Origin: Niveispirillum sp. | GTDB taxonomy: Bacteria; Pseudomonadota; Alphaproteobacteria; Azospirillales; Azospirillaceae | Assembly (NCBI GenBank): GCA_016463045.1 | Contig: JAEMSB010000030.1 | Location: 1 to 16,904, forward strand | Direction: 5' to 3' | Length of the DNA: 16,904 nucleotides | Part shown: piece after piece, positions 8,172-14,432 of the stretch | Layout: each line of letters starts with the position of its first letter | Position numbering within the stretch: position 1 is the first letter of the stretch | Notes under the pieces: model-generated | What the model saw: only the letters and a program-made list of their open reading frames with translations | The model's database searches: none | Told to the model about the DNA's origin: nothing | Position numbers and translations under genes: made by a program

Positions 8172-10313
8172 TCAGCCGTTGTTCTTGCCCTGCTTGGCAA
8201 CGATTTCGTCAGCGACGTTCCTCGGCACCGGATCGTAGTGCGAGAATTCCATCGTGAACGAACCACGGCCCGAGGTCATGCCGCGCAGCTGACCGATGTA
8301 ACCGAACATGTCGGACAGCGGCACATGAGCTTCGACGGCGATGTTGTTGCCACGCTCCAGCTGACCCAGGATCGTGCCACGACGACGGTTGACGTCGCCG
8401 ATCACGTCACCCAGATAATCTTCCGGAACCACAACCTCGACCTTCATGATCGGTTCCAGCAGAACGGGCCCTGCCAGCTTCATGGCTTCGCGGAAGCAGG
8501 CCTTGGCGGCGATTTCGAACGTCAGGGCGTTCGAGTCGACATCATGGTACTTACCGTCGATCAGGGTGGCCTTGAAGTCCACAGTCGGATAGCCGGCGAT
8601 GACACCGTCTTCCTTCTGCATCTGCAGGCCCTTGTCCACCGACGGGATATATTCGCGCGGAACCGTGCCACCGACAACCTGGTCGACGAAGGCATAGCCC
8701 TGGCCACGATCCTGCGGTTCGAAAATGATCTTCACTTCAGCGAACTGGCCCGAACCGCCGGTCTGCTTCTTGTGGGTATAGATGTGCGTGACCGGACGAG
8801 TGATCGTCTCACGATAGGCGACCTGCGGACGGCCCATGACGCCTTCCACACCATATTCGGTGCGGACGCGGTCCAGGGTGACTTCCAGGTGCAGTTCGCC
8901 CATGCCGCGCAGCAGGGTCTGACCGGTTTCGCGGTCGGTTTCCAGGCGCAGGGACGGATCGGCACGGACCATCTTGCCGATGGCGGCGCCGAACTTATCC
9001 TGGTCAGCGCGGTTCTTCGGCTCGATCGAGACGGAGATCACGGGCTCGGGGAAGCGCATGCGCTCCAGCACCACAGGGGCGGTGGCATCGCACAGCGTAT
9101 CACCGGTGTCCGTTTCGGCCAGCGACACGAAGGCGACGATGTCACCGGCGCGGCATTCTTCCAGATCGTTGGTGTCCTTGGCGAACATTTCCACGATACG
9201 GCCGATACGCTCGCGCTTGCCACGGGTGGCGTTCAGCAGGGTCGTGCCCTTGGTGACAACGCCGGAATAGACGCGCACGAAGGTCAGCGAACCGTACTTG
9301 TCGTTCAGCACCTTGAACGCCAGGCCGGAGAACGGCTCGTCGTCGGAGCACAGACGCTCGCCATTCGGGTTACCATCGGGGTCCACCGTCTTGATGGCTT
9401 CCACGTCGGTCGGGGCGGGCAGGTACCAGACAACGGCGTCGAGCAGCTGCTGCACGCCCTTGTTCTTGTACGAGGAACCGCACAGAACCGGCACGAAGGC
9501 ACCATTCAGCGTGGCCTTGCGGATGCACTCGCGCAGCTTCTCAGCCGACGGCTCGGTGCCTTCCAGATAGGCTTCCATCGCCGCGTCGTCCTGCTCCACG
9601 CAGGCTTCGACCAGATCCTGACGGTACGTGGCGTACTGGCTCAGCAGCTCGCGGTCATAGGCGTTGGTGATCTTCAGCTTGTCAGCCAGATCGTCCGTAA
9701 CGTCCCAGATTTCCCACTTGCTGTCCTTCTCCTCAGAGAACCAGACATAAGCCTTCATCTCGACGAGGTCGATCATGCCGTGGAAATCGTCTTCCGAGCC
9801 GATCGGCATCTGCAGGCAGATGGGGCGGGAACCCAGACGATCAACGACCATCTTCACGGTGCGGCGGAAGTTCGCGCCCGAGCGGTCCATCTTGTTGATG
9901 TAGCACATGCGCGGAACCTTGTAGTTGTCCGCGAGGCGCCAGTTCGTCTCGGTCTGCGGCTCCACGCCGGCCACACCGTCGAACACCACGACAGCGCCGT
10001 CGAGCACGCGGAGCGAGCGGTTCACCTCAATGGTGAAGTCCACGTGGCCCGGGGTGTCGATGACGTTGATCTTCTTGCCCTTCCAATGGCAGGACACGGC
10101 GGCCGACTGAATCGTGATGCCGCGCTTCTGCTCCTGCTCCATGTAGTCGGTCGTCGTCGACGTCTTCAGATCCTTGGTATCATGAACGTCGATGATCGTG
10201 TGCTTACGACCGGTATAGTACAGGATGCGCTCAGTCGTGGTCGTCTTGCCGGCATCGACGTGGGCGATGATGCCGATATTCCGGATATCAGAAAGCGGGG
10301 TAGTGCGGGGCAT
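8172..10313 (-). CDS. fusA: Elongation factor G, divergent copy
   Basis: EF-G is the GTPase that drives ribosomal translocation and, with RRF, ribosome recycling. All G motifs are present: AHVDAGKTT (17-25), DTPGH (86-90) and NKMD (140-143). Later domains include a GMGELHLEV segment, YRETIT and a domain IV beginning HKKQTGGSGQFAEV. At 713 residues it is a little longer than typical. The switch I loop reads VHDTKDLKTSTTTDYMEQEQ, five residues longer than the usual VHDGAATMDWMEQEQ, and GITIQSAAV replaces GITITSAAT. The gene is not beside rpsL, rpsG or tuf, where alphaproteobacterial fusA normally sits. It is therefore probably a second, more distant EF-G paralogue, though one intact translational EF-G is all the sequence itself proves. 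A GGAG site lies about 10 bases before ATG 10313. It follows rplQ after two terminators, so it has its own transcription. Confidence 0.93.
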   Translation of the reverse strand: MPRTTPLSDIRNIGIIAHVDAGKTTTTERILYYTGRKHTIIDVHDTKDLKTSTTTDYMEQEQKRGITIQSAAVSCHWKGKKINVIDTPGHVDFTIEVNRSLRVLDGAVVVFDGVAGVEPQTETNWRLADNYKVPRMCYINKMDRSGANFRRTVKMVVDRLGSRPICLQMPIGSEDDFHGMIDLVEMKAYVWFSEEKDSKWEIWDVTDDLADKLKITNAYDRELLSQYATYRQDLVEACVEQDDAAMEAYLEGTEPSAEKLRECIRKATLNGAFVPVLCGSSYKNKGVQQLLDAVVWYLPAPTDVEAIKTVDPDGNPNGERLCSDDEPFSGLAFKVLNDKYGSLTFVRVYSGVVTKGTTLLNATRGKRERIGRIVEMFAKDTNDLEECRAGDIVAFVSLAETDTGDTLCDATAPVVLERMRFPEPVISVSIEPKNRADQDKFGAAIGKMVRADPSLRLETDRETGQTLLRGMGELHLEVTLDRVRTEYGVEGVMGRPQVAYRETITRPVTHIYTHKKQTGGSGQFAEVKIIFEPQDRGQGYAFVDQVVGGTVPREYIPSVDKGLQMQKEDGVIAGYPTVDFKATLIDGKYHDVDSNALTFEIAAKACFREAMKLAGPVLLEPIMKVEVVVPEDYLGDVIGDVNRRRGTILGQLERGNNIAVEAHVPLSDMFGYIGQLRGMTSGRGSFTMEFSHYDPVPRNVADEIVAKQGKNNG

Positions 10314-10428
10314 AAGAAGGGCTCCGTCGTCCAGCGTCGTGTCAAAAGATCAACCGACCCGGCGTGGTGAGGTCGAGTGCGTGGATGAGGCGGGAGGAAC
10401 CACGATGCCGCAGCGCCCATCCCGCACG

Positions 10429-10474
10429 AAAAAAACCGGGGTGCCGTCAGCGCCAAGCGCCTCGGTTCCCCGGT
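10429..10474 (-). terminator. Second strong intrinsic terminator upstream of fusA
   Basis: On the minus strand ACCGGGG (10474-10468) pairs with CCCCGGT (10441-10435). Inside it CCG pairs with CGG and GCGC with GCGC, giving a tiered hairpin of about 40 nt followed by seven Ts (10435-10429). It lies about 170 bases beyond the rplQ terminator with no gene between, so it is either a backup terminator or a leader/attenuator element of fusA. Confidence 0.8.
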
Positions 10475-10481
10475 GGCGGCC

Positions 10482-10510
10482 TATGTAGCGCGGATGTGGC
10501 TTTATGCCAA
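10482..10510 (-). promoter_or_regulatory. Candidate promoter directly before the fusA-side terminator
   Basis: On the minus strand TTGGCA (-35, 5 of 6) is spaced 17 bases from TACATA (-10, 3 of 6). The predicted start near 10475 coincides with the first base of the terminator hairpin. The -35 also lies in a small inverted repeat (ATGCCA/TGGCAT). The -10 match is weak. Confidence 0.3.
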
Positions 10511-10645
10511 GGGGGGATATGGCATGACGGGTAAGCGCGTGGGCGATGGTGTTGTTGCGGCATCGCGATGTTGCCGGATACTCACCAGGACCGCCACGCC
10601 GTGGCCTCTCGCGGCGCTCGTGTCTGTTCTGGTGATCCGTCGGGT

Positions 10646-10684
10646 GAAAACGAAAAACCCCGCCGGGATCGCTCCCGGCGGGGT
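10646..10684 (-). terminator. Intrinsic terminator of the alpha operon (after rplQ)
   Basis: A perfect 11-bp stem (10658-10668 with 10673-10683, plus one A-U pair) with the tetraloop TCGC is followed on the minus strand by TTTTTCGTTTTC. It lies 30 bases after the rplQ stop and ends the rpsM-rpsK-rpoA-rplQ transcript. Confidence 0.94.
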
Positions 10685-10713
10685 CTCTCTCAACCTTTTA
10701 CGGTCGGCCTGAA

Positions 10714-11142
10714 TCAGGCGGCGGCTTCTTCGCCGTCCTCGTCCTTCACCAGCACCGGGCCGCTATCCTGGCCCTTGGCGGCCGTATCGCGGTCAACGAA
10801 CTCGATGATGGCCATCGGGGCGTTGTCGCCGTAACGGAAGCCAGCCTTCAGGACGCGGGTGTAGCCACCGTTGCGGTCCTTGTAACGCTCGGCGATGACA
10901 GTGAACAGCTTGTCCACAACGGCATTGTCGCGCAGTTCGGCATAGGCCAGACGCTTGTTGGCGAGGCCGCCCTTCTTGCCCAGCGTGATCAGCTTTTCGA
11001 CGATCGGACGCAGGTCCTTGGCCTTCGGCAGGGTCGTCTTGATCTGCTCGTGCTTGATCAGGGCGTTCGCCATGTTGGAGAACATGGCCAGACGGTGGGA
11101 GGTGGTGCGGCTGAACTTACGCCCGGACATTCCATGACGCAT
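10714..11142 (-). CDS. rplQ: 50S ribosomal protein bL17
   Basis: bL17 is a large-subunit protein near the exit-tunnel side of the ribosome. The 142 residues begin MRHGMSGRKFSRTTSHRLAM and continue through NALIKHEQIKTTLPKAKDLR, the highly conserved family core; the C-terminus is an acidic, alanine-rich tail (KDEDGEEAAA), common in alphaproteobacteria. The start ATG at 11142 has a near-ideal AAGGAGAG ribosome-binding site. It is the last gene of the alpha operon, 155 bases after rpoA in a gap containing several hairpins, and is followed by a strong terminator. Confidence 0.97.
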   Translation of the reverse strand: MRHGMSGRKFSRTTSHRLAMFSNMANALIKHEQIKTTLPKAKDLRPIVEKLITLGKKGGLANKRLAYAELRDNAVVDKLFTVIAERYKDRNGGYTRVLKAGFRYGDNAPMAIIEFVDRDTAAKGQDSGPVLVKDEDGEEAAA

Positions 11143-11191
11143 GGGTACTCTCCTTCATAGCATGGCCCCGCTGGGCGGAACCGATGGCGAT

Positions 11192-11285
11192 CCCCGCAAG
11201 CGCCGGTACCCGTATGGGCCAGTACGGCGGGGGTGGGCAGAATGCCCAAAGTGAAACAGGGGGCGGAACCTAGACGGCCCCGCCC
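11192..11285 (-). promoter_or_regulatory. Series of three hairpins in the rpoA-rplQ gap
   Basis: Within the 155-base gap three inverted repeats follow one another on the transcript: GGGCGG/CCGCCC (11280-11285 with 11261-11266), TGGGCA/TGCCCA with a 3-base loop (11234-11248), and a bulged stem CCCC..CGCCG..TAC with GTA-CGGCG-GGGG (11192-11233). None has a clean T-tract. They may tune processing or the rplQ:rpoA ratio; that role is inference. Confidence 0.4.
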
Positions 11286-11297
11286 GTAAAATCAAGC

Positions 11298-12314
11298 TCA
11301 GTACGGCTCTTCCAGACGCTTGGCCAGGTCCTCGATATTCTCGGGCGGCCAGTTCGGGATTTCCATACCGAGATGCAGACCCATCTGGGCCAGCACTTCC
11401 TTGATTTCGTTCAGCGACTTGCGGCCGAAGTTCGGGGTACGGAGCATCTCCGCCTCGGTCTTCTGCACCAGGTCGCCGATATAGACGATGTTGTCGTTCT
11501 TGAGGCAGTTGGCCGAACGGACCGACAGTTCCAGCTCGTCCACCTTGCGCAGCAGGTTCTTGTTGAAGGGGATCTCGTCCGCCTTCGACTCGGCCACGGC
11601 TGCCTGCGGCTCCTCGAAATTGATGAACATCTGCAGTTGGTCTTGCAGGATACGGGCAGCGATGGCCACCGCGTCCTCCGGCGTGACAGCGCCGTTGGTC
11701 TCAACGGTCAGCAGCAGCTTGTCATAGTCCGTGGTCTGGCCGACGCGGGTGTTTTCCACCTTGTAGGCGACCTTGCGGACGGGGGAGAAAATGCTGTCGA
11801 CCGGGATCAGGCCGATCGGGGCATCTTCCGGACGGTTCATGGAGGCGGGGATGTAACCCTTGCCCGAATGAACGGTCAGTTCCATGTTCAGCCGCGCGCC
11901 GGCATCCAGCGTGCAGATGACGTGATCGGGGTCCAGCACCTCGATATCGGCGCCGGTGTCGATCATGCCGGCAACGACGTTGCACGGGCCTTCGGCGCGC
12001 AGACGCATGCGGCGGGGGCCTTCGGCACCCATCTTCAGCGCCATGGCCTTGATGTTCAGGACGATGTCCGTGACATCTTCGCGCACGCCGGGGATCGACG
12101 AGAATTCATGCAGCACGCCGTCGATATGGATCGACGTGACAGCGGCACCCTGCAGGGAGGAGAGCAGGACGCGACGCAGCGAATTGCCCAGCGTCAGAGC
12201 GAAACCACGCTCAAGCGGGCCGGCAACGATCAGGGCTTCACGCTTCGGGTCGTTACCCGGCGTGATTTCCAACTTGTTCGGCTTTTCGAGAGTCTGCCAG
12301 TTCTTCTGGATCAC
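11298..12314 (-). CDS. rpoA: DNA-directed RNA polymerase subunit alpha
   Basis: The alpha subunit nucleates RNA polymerase assembly as a dimer and contacts activators and UP elements through its C-terminal domain. The 338-residue length is standard. The N-terminal domain (about 1-235) shows MIQKNWQTLEKPNKL, GFALTLGNSLRRVLLSSLQG and PVRKVAYKVENTRVGQ; the C-terminal domain (about 250-338) shows LELSVRSANCLKNDNI and TPNFGRKSLNEIKEVL. Translation starts at GTG (12314), preceded by ATGAGGC at suitable spacing; no ATG gives the conserved N-terminus. The 132-base gap from rpsK contains a very large hairpin. In gammaproteobacteria rpsD occupies this place, but it is absent here, as in other alphaproteobacteria. 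Confidence 0.98.
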   Translation of the reverse strand: MIQKNWQTLEKPNKLEITPGNDPKREALIVAGPLERGFALTLGNSLRRVLLSSLQGAAVTSIHIDGVLHEFSSIPGVREDVTDIVLNIKAMALKMGAEGPRRMRLRAEGPCNVVAGMIDTGADIEVLDPDHVICTLDAGARLNMELTVHSGKGYIPASMNRPEDAPIGLIPVDSIFSPVRKVAYKVENTRVGQTTDYDKLLLTVETNGAVTPEDAVAIAARILQDQLQMFINFEEPQAAVAESKADEIPFNKNLLRKVDELELSVRSANCLKNDNIVYIGDLVQKTEAEMLRTPNFGRKSLNEIKEVLAQMGLHLGMEIPNWPPENIEDLAKRLEEPY

Positions 12315-12337
12315 GGCTGTGCCTCATGCCATCGGGG

Positions 12338-12432
12338 ACAAAACAACGTCCCGGAACAGGGATATCCGCTCTATTCTGGGCTGCCACGATGGCGTGTGGC
12401 GGCCTTTCCCGAGCGGATGCTGTTCCGGGACG
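12338..12432 (-). promoter_or_regulatory. Three-tier 86-nt hairpin with U-rich tail between rpsK and rpoA
   Basis: The outer arms CGTCCCGGAACAG and CTGTTCCGGGACG (12420-12432 and 12347-12359) pair perfectly over 13 bp. The middle arms ATCCGCTC and GAGCGGAT (12411-12418 and 12364-12371) pair over 8 bp, and an inner stem GGCCGCCAC/GTGGCAGCC pairs 8 of 9 around an 8-base loop. On the transcript it is followed at once by TTGTTTTG. The form is that of a leaky intrinsic terminator or an RNA-processing stem lying inside an essential operon. Confidence 0.8.
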
Positions 12433-12446
12433 ATGACTAACAGAAA

Positions 12447-12845
12447 TCAGACGCGACGCTTCTTCGGCGGGCGAACGCCGTTGTGCGGGATCGGCGTCAC
12501 GTCGCGGATGGACGTGATTTGGAAGCCGATCGACTGCAGAGCGCGCAGAGCCGATTCACGGCCCGAACCCGGACCCTTCACTTCGACTTCCAGCGTCTTC
12601 ATGCCATGTTCCTGGGCCTTGCGGCCCGCGTCCTCTGCTGCCATCTGGGCGGCGTAGGGCGTGGACTTGCGCGAACCCTTGAAGCCCATCGTGCCCGACG
12701 AGGACCAGGCAATGGTGTTGCCCTGGGCGTCGGTGATGGTGATCATGGTGTTGTTGAAGCTGGCGTTCACATGAGCGACGCCAGAGGTGATGTTCTTGCG
12801 CTCGCGACGGCGAAGACGTGCGGCGTTGGCATTGGGCTTGGCCAT
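12447..12845 (-). CDS. rpsK: 30S ribosomal protein uS11
   Basis: uS11 is part of the 30S platform, next to the Shine-Dalgarno/anti-Shine-Dalgarno helix and the E site. The 132 residues show the family core GVAHVNASFNNTMITITDAQGN and IAWSSSGTMGFKGSRKSTPY, and the basic C-terminus RPPKKRRV. The ATG at 12845 follows GGAGTAAGACCAA, a good ribosome-binding site. It lies 18 bases after rpsM and is clearly co-transcribed. Confidence 0.98.
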   Translation of the reverse strand: MAKPNANAARLRRRERKNITSGVAHVNASFNNTMITITDAQGNTIAWSSSGTMGFKGSRKSTPYAAQMAAEDAGRKAQEHGMKTLEVEVKGPGSGRESALRALQSIGFQITSIRDVTPIPHNGVRPPKKRRV

Positions 12846-12863
12846 TTGGTCTTACTCCGTCTC

Positions 12864-13232
12864 TTACTTCTTCTTGCCGGCGATCGGCTTGGCCGGGCCC
12901 TTACGGGTGCGCGCATTGGTATGCGTGCGCTGACCACGAACGGGCAGGCCTTTGCGGTGACGCAGGCCACGATAAGCCACCATGTCCATCAGACGCTTGA
13001 TGTTCATGGCGGTTTCGCGACGCAGGTCGCCTTCGACCTTGTAGTCGGCGTCGATCGTCTCGCGGATGCGCAGAACTTCGTCGTCGGTCAGCTGATTGAC
13101 ACGACGCTCAGCCGGGATGCCGACCTTGGAGCAGATGTCAGAAGCGAACTTCGGGCCGATGCCGTGAATGTACTGAAGGGCGATCACCACACGCTTTGCG
13201 GTGGGGATATTGACGCCAGCGATACGCGCCAC
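12864..13232 (-). CDS. rpsM: 30S ribosomal protein uS13
   Basis: uS13 sits in the head of the 30S subunit and forms intersubunit bridges with the large subunit near the P-site tRNA. The 122 residues match the usual size, with the conserved start ARIAGVNIPTAKRVVIALQY, the HGIGPKFA motif, and the basic RGLRHRKGLPVRGQRTHTNA region before a lysine-rich tail. The start is GTG at 13232, placed by GAGGAG about 8 bases upstream and by family alignment; the frame is open far upstream but shows no family similarity there. It is the first gene of the alpha operon here, behind its own strong promoter and a leader of about 240 nt. Confidence 0.97.
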   Translation of the reverse strand: MARIAGVNIPTAKRVVIALQYIHGIGPKFASDICSKVGIPAERRVNQLTDDEVLRIRETIDADYKVEGDLRRETAMNIKRLMDMVAYRGLRHRKGLPVRGQRTHTNARTRKGPAKPIAGKKK

Positions 13233-13471
13233 GTGTCTTCTCCTCGTTATGTCCGGCCACGATGACCGGACGATCTTCGTCCACATCCCGCCTGCCGGCT
13301 CCGGTACCCGTGGCGGGGCGTCCGGTCGGCTTCGGGACATCTCATCCGAAGAAACCCGGCGGATGCCAGGGCCTCCAAATGCATACGCACGACATCGTCC
13401 CCCACCAGCCTTTCCAGGCTGACGGGCGGGCATGATCGCGCGCGTCCAATCCCTTTGGGTGGGGATCAGAG
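13233..13471 (-). promoter_or_regulatory. Roughly 240-nt untranslated leader of the rpsM operon
   Basis: This lies between the strong promoter and the rpsM start and has no plausible gene. On the minus strand it contains AGCC-TGGAAA-GGCT (near 13404-13419) and GTCCGG/CCGGAC around a 9-base loop just before the ribosome-binding site (about 13251-13273). Long structured leaders before ribosomal-protein operons are often autoregulatory. In E. coli the regulator of this operon is S4, whose gene is not in this operon. Confidence 0.5.
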
Positions 13472-13477
13472 GCGCGG

Positions 13478-13505
13478 AGTATAGGCAGGGGCAAATCGGA
13501 GTCAA
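13478..13505 (-). promoter_or_regulatory. Strong sigma-70 promoter of the rpsM-rpsK-rpoA-rplQ operon
   Basis: On the minus strand TTGACT (5 of 6) is followed by 16 bases and TATACT (5 of 6), then CCGCGCC. This is the best promoter in the window. Its predicted start is near 13471. It lies just downstream of the thermonuclease gene end (13582) and moves with rpsM. Confidence 0.88.
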
Positions 13506-13581
13506 GCCGCAACAATGTGCTGGAGGCGTGTTGGGCCAAGGGTTTGCCGCATGGCTGAACCCCTGCGACCGCCTGTCGGTA

Positions 13582-14058
13582 TCACGTCCCCGCGCACCAG
13601 GGCTGACGCTTGCCGCCCTTGTAGGGGCGGGCATGGCCGGCCTTGATCATGGCCTGGGCCAGATCGGTGCCATCGGCCAGCGTCACACGTGCCCGTACCC
13701 TTCCGCCGTACTTGTCGTATTCGACATCGTAAAGGCGGATGGTTCCATCGCCTTTACCTTCCGTCGCGGGGGCGACCAGCGTTGCCAGCTTCTGCCGCGC
13801 CTCCTGCGCCATACGCTTTTCATCGGCGCAGTCAGACCGGCTTTCCGGCGTGTCGATCCCGTCAAGCCGGACCCTGGCCGTCACTTCCTGGTCCAGCCAG
13901 ATGGTGACGCGCACACCCAGCGTGTCGCCATCCACCACTTCGGTTACCCGTGCTGCCAGCGGGCCGCTGACCCGGCTGACCGCCAGCGACGGCACCGTGC
14001 CCAGCGTCAGCAGGGCAGCGGCCAGGGCCGACAGCAGCAGGGGGCGCGGGCGCAACAT
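13582..14058 (-). CDS. Secreted thermonuclease-family (SNase-like) nuclease
   Basis: This is a predicted Ca2+-dependent phosphodiesterase of the staphylococcal-nuclease fold, exported to the periplasm or outside. The 158 residues begin with a signal peptide (a basic MLRPRP, then a leucine/alanine stretch, and likely cleavage after LA at about residue 26). The OB-fold core VVDGDTLGVRV (41-51) is followed by R64-LDGI-D69-T70-P-E72, aligning with the catalytic Arg35, Asp40 and Glu43 of S. aureus nuclease, and R120 in DKYGGR aligns with Arg87. Two cysteines (C77, C155) could form a disulfide. ATG 14058 lacks a strong Shine-Dalgarno sequence. The gene stands alone, with 155 bases of relatively AT-rich sequence upstream. 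Chromosomal alphaproteobacterial members are common and their biological role is usually unknown. Confidence 0.9.
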   Translation of the reverse strand: MLRPRPLLLSALAAALLTLGTVPSLAVSRVSGPLAARVTEVVDGDTLGVRVTIWLDQEVTARVRLDGIDTPESRSDCADEKRMAQEARQKLATLVAPATEGKGDGTIRLYDVEYDKYGGRVRARVTLADGTDLAQAMIKAGHARPYKGGKRQPWCAGT

Positions 14059-14140
14059 GGGTATCGGTGATCCGTTAATGGGGCTTTCACATAATCTAAG
14101 CTGAAGCTGCCCAGAACGGAACAGGAATTTAAGACCGTCG

Positions 14141-14163
14141 TCCTAAGTTGAATACACTTAGGA
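14141..14163. repeat. Perfect 8-bp inverted repeat, candidate operator upstream of thermonuclease
   Basis: TCCTAAGT-TGAATAC-ACTTAGGA is a perfect inverted repeat with a 7-base spacer, placed 83-105 bases upstream of the thermonuclease ATG and 50 bases after the DUF1674 stop. As a minus-strand hairpin it has no T-tract, so an operator is more likely than a terminator. The regulator is unknown. Confidence 0.45.
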
Positions 14164-14213
14164 TCATTAGCGCAAAATGAACTCACTAGTAGGCGTTAAT
14201 GCAACCGGAAAGA

Positions 14214-14375
14214 TCAGAAGTCGCTGCAACGCCCCTTGAATTCCCAGTCGCCAAAGCGCGTCGGCTCCGGGCCGGCAGGGCCGCCGATCTCTCCCGGCGG
14301 CTGCTTGACGGGCGGCTTGCGGACCGGGGACTGGTCTGTTGCGGCCTGTTCAAGGGTCTTCTTCTCGTCGGTCAT
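14214..14375 (-). CDS. DUF1674 protein, succinate dehydrogenase assembly factor 4-like
   Basis: This small 53-residue protein has the DUF1674/SDHAF4 signature at its C-terminus: EIGGPAGPEPTRFGDWEFKG followed by RCSDF. The mitochondrial homologue (Sdh8/SDHAF4) binds the flavinated SdhA subunit and helps assemble complex II; the bacterial role is inferred from that. The N-terminal half (MTDEKKTLEQAATDQSPVRK, then PPVKQPP) is polar, proline-rich and probably disordered. ATG 14375 is preceded by GGAGAGGACC, an ideal site, so the longer upstream reading is rejected. It is transcribed divergently from htpX across a 148-base shared promoter region. No sdh genes are present in this window. Confidence 0.88.
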   Translation of the reverse strand: MTDEKKTLEQAATDQSPVRKPPVKQPPGEIGGPAGPEPTRFGDWEFKGRCSDF

Positions 14376-14399
14376 GGTCCTCTCCATCATCTTCCGCCG

Positions 14400-14431
14400 C
14401 AGATATGGCGCGTGACCGTTGCCCTGCCAAG
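14400..14431 (-). promoter_or_regulatory. Candidate promoter of DUF1674 gene (left half of symmetric pair)
   Basis: On the minus strand CTTGGCA (14431-14425) is followed by CCATATCTG (14408-14400). Read as sigma-70 it is TTGGCA-17-CATATC; read as heat-shock type it is CTTG-N19-CCATAT. The -10 side is one arm of a perfect 10-bp inverted repeat (CAGATATGGC, 14400-14409) whose other arm is the htpX -10 region. The start would lie about 20 bases before the ribosome-binding region. Confidence 0.45.
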
Positions 14432-14432
14432 C

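Larger units (their letters stand above)
10314..10713 (-). other. 400-base intergenic region between rplQ and fusA
   Basis: I see no credible protein gene here on either strand. From right to left it holds the rplQ terminator (10646-10684), a stretch with small inverted repeats (the palindrome CATCGCGATG at 10561-10570, and ATGCCA 10504-10509 with TGGCAT 10520-10525), a promoter-like sequence (10482-10510), a second terminator hairpin (10429-10474), and about 115 bases leading to the fusA start in which no clear -10 element is visible. Confidence 0.7.

Noticed and set aside
8238..10370. A 710-codon open frame on the plus strand opposite fusA
   Set aside because: It exactly mirrors EF-G and has the composition (His, Val, Asp, Gln, Leu) expected from antisense of a GC-rich gene. 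No family is recognisable.
10475..10651. Possible small RNA gene between the two terminators after rplQ
   Set aside because: A terminator is present, but I find no convincing promoter at a suitable distance and no known RNA fold. The only promoter-like site abuts the hairpin itself.
11373..12440. A 355-codon open frame opposite rpoA
   Set aside because: It is an antisense shadow of a certain gene, with histidine- and glutamine-rich content and no recognisable domain.
12483..13265. A 260-codon open frame opposite rpsK and rpsM
   Set aside because: It spans two ribosomal protein genes and their gap in antisense, which is typical shadow behaviour at high GC.
13233..13634. Upstream extension of rpsM
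   Set aside because: Open only by chance. The uS13 family starts at ARIAGV, and a Shine-Dalgarno sequence precedes the GTG at 13232. The extension would cross the promoter.
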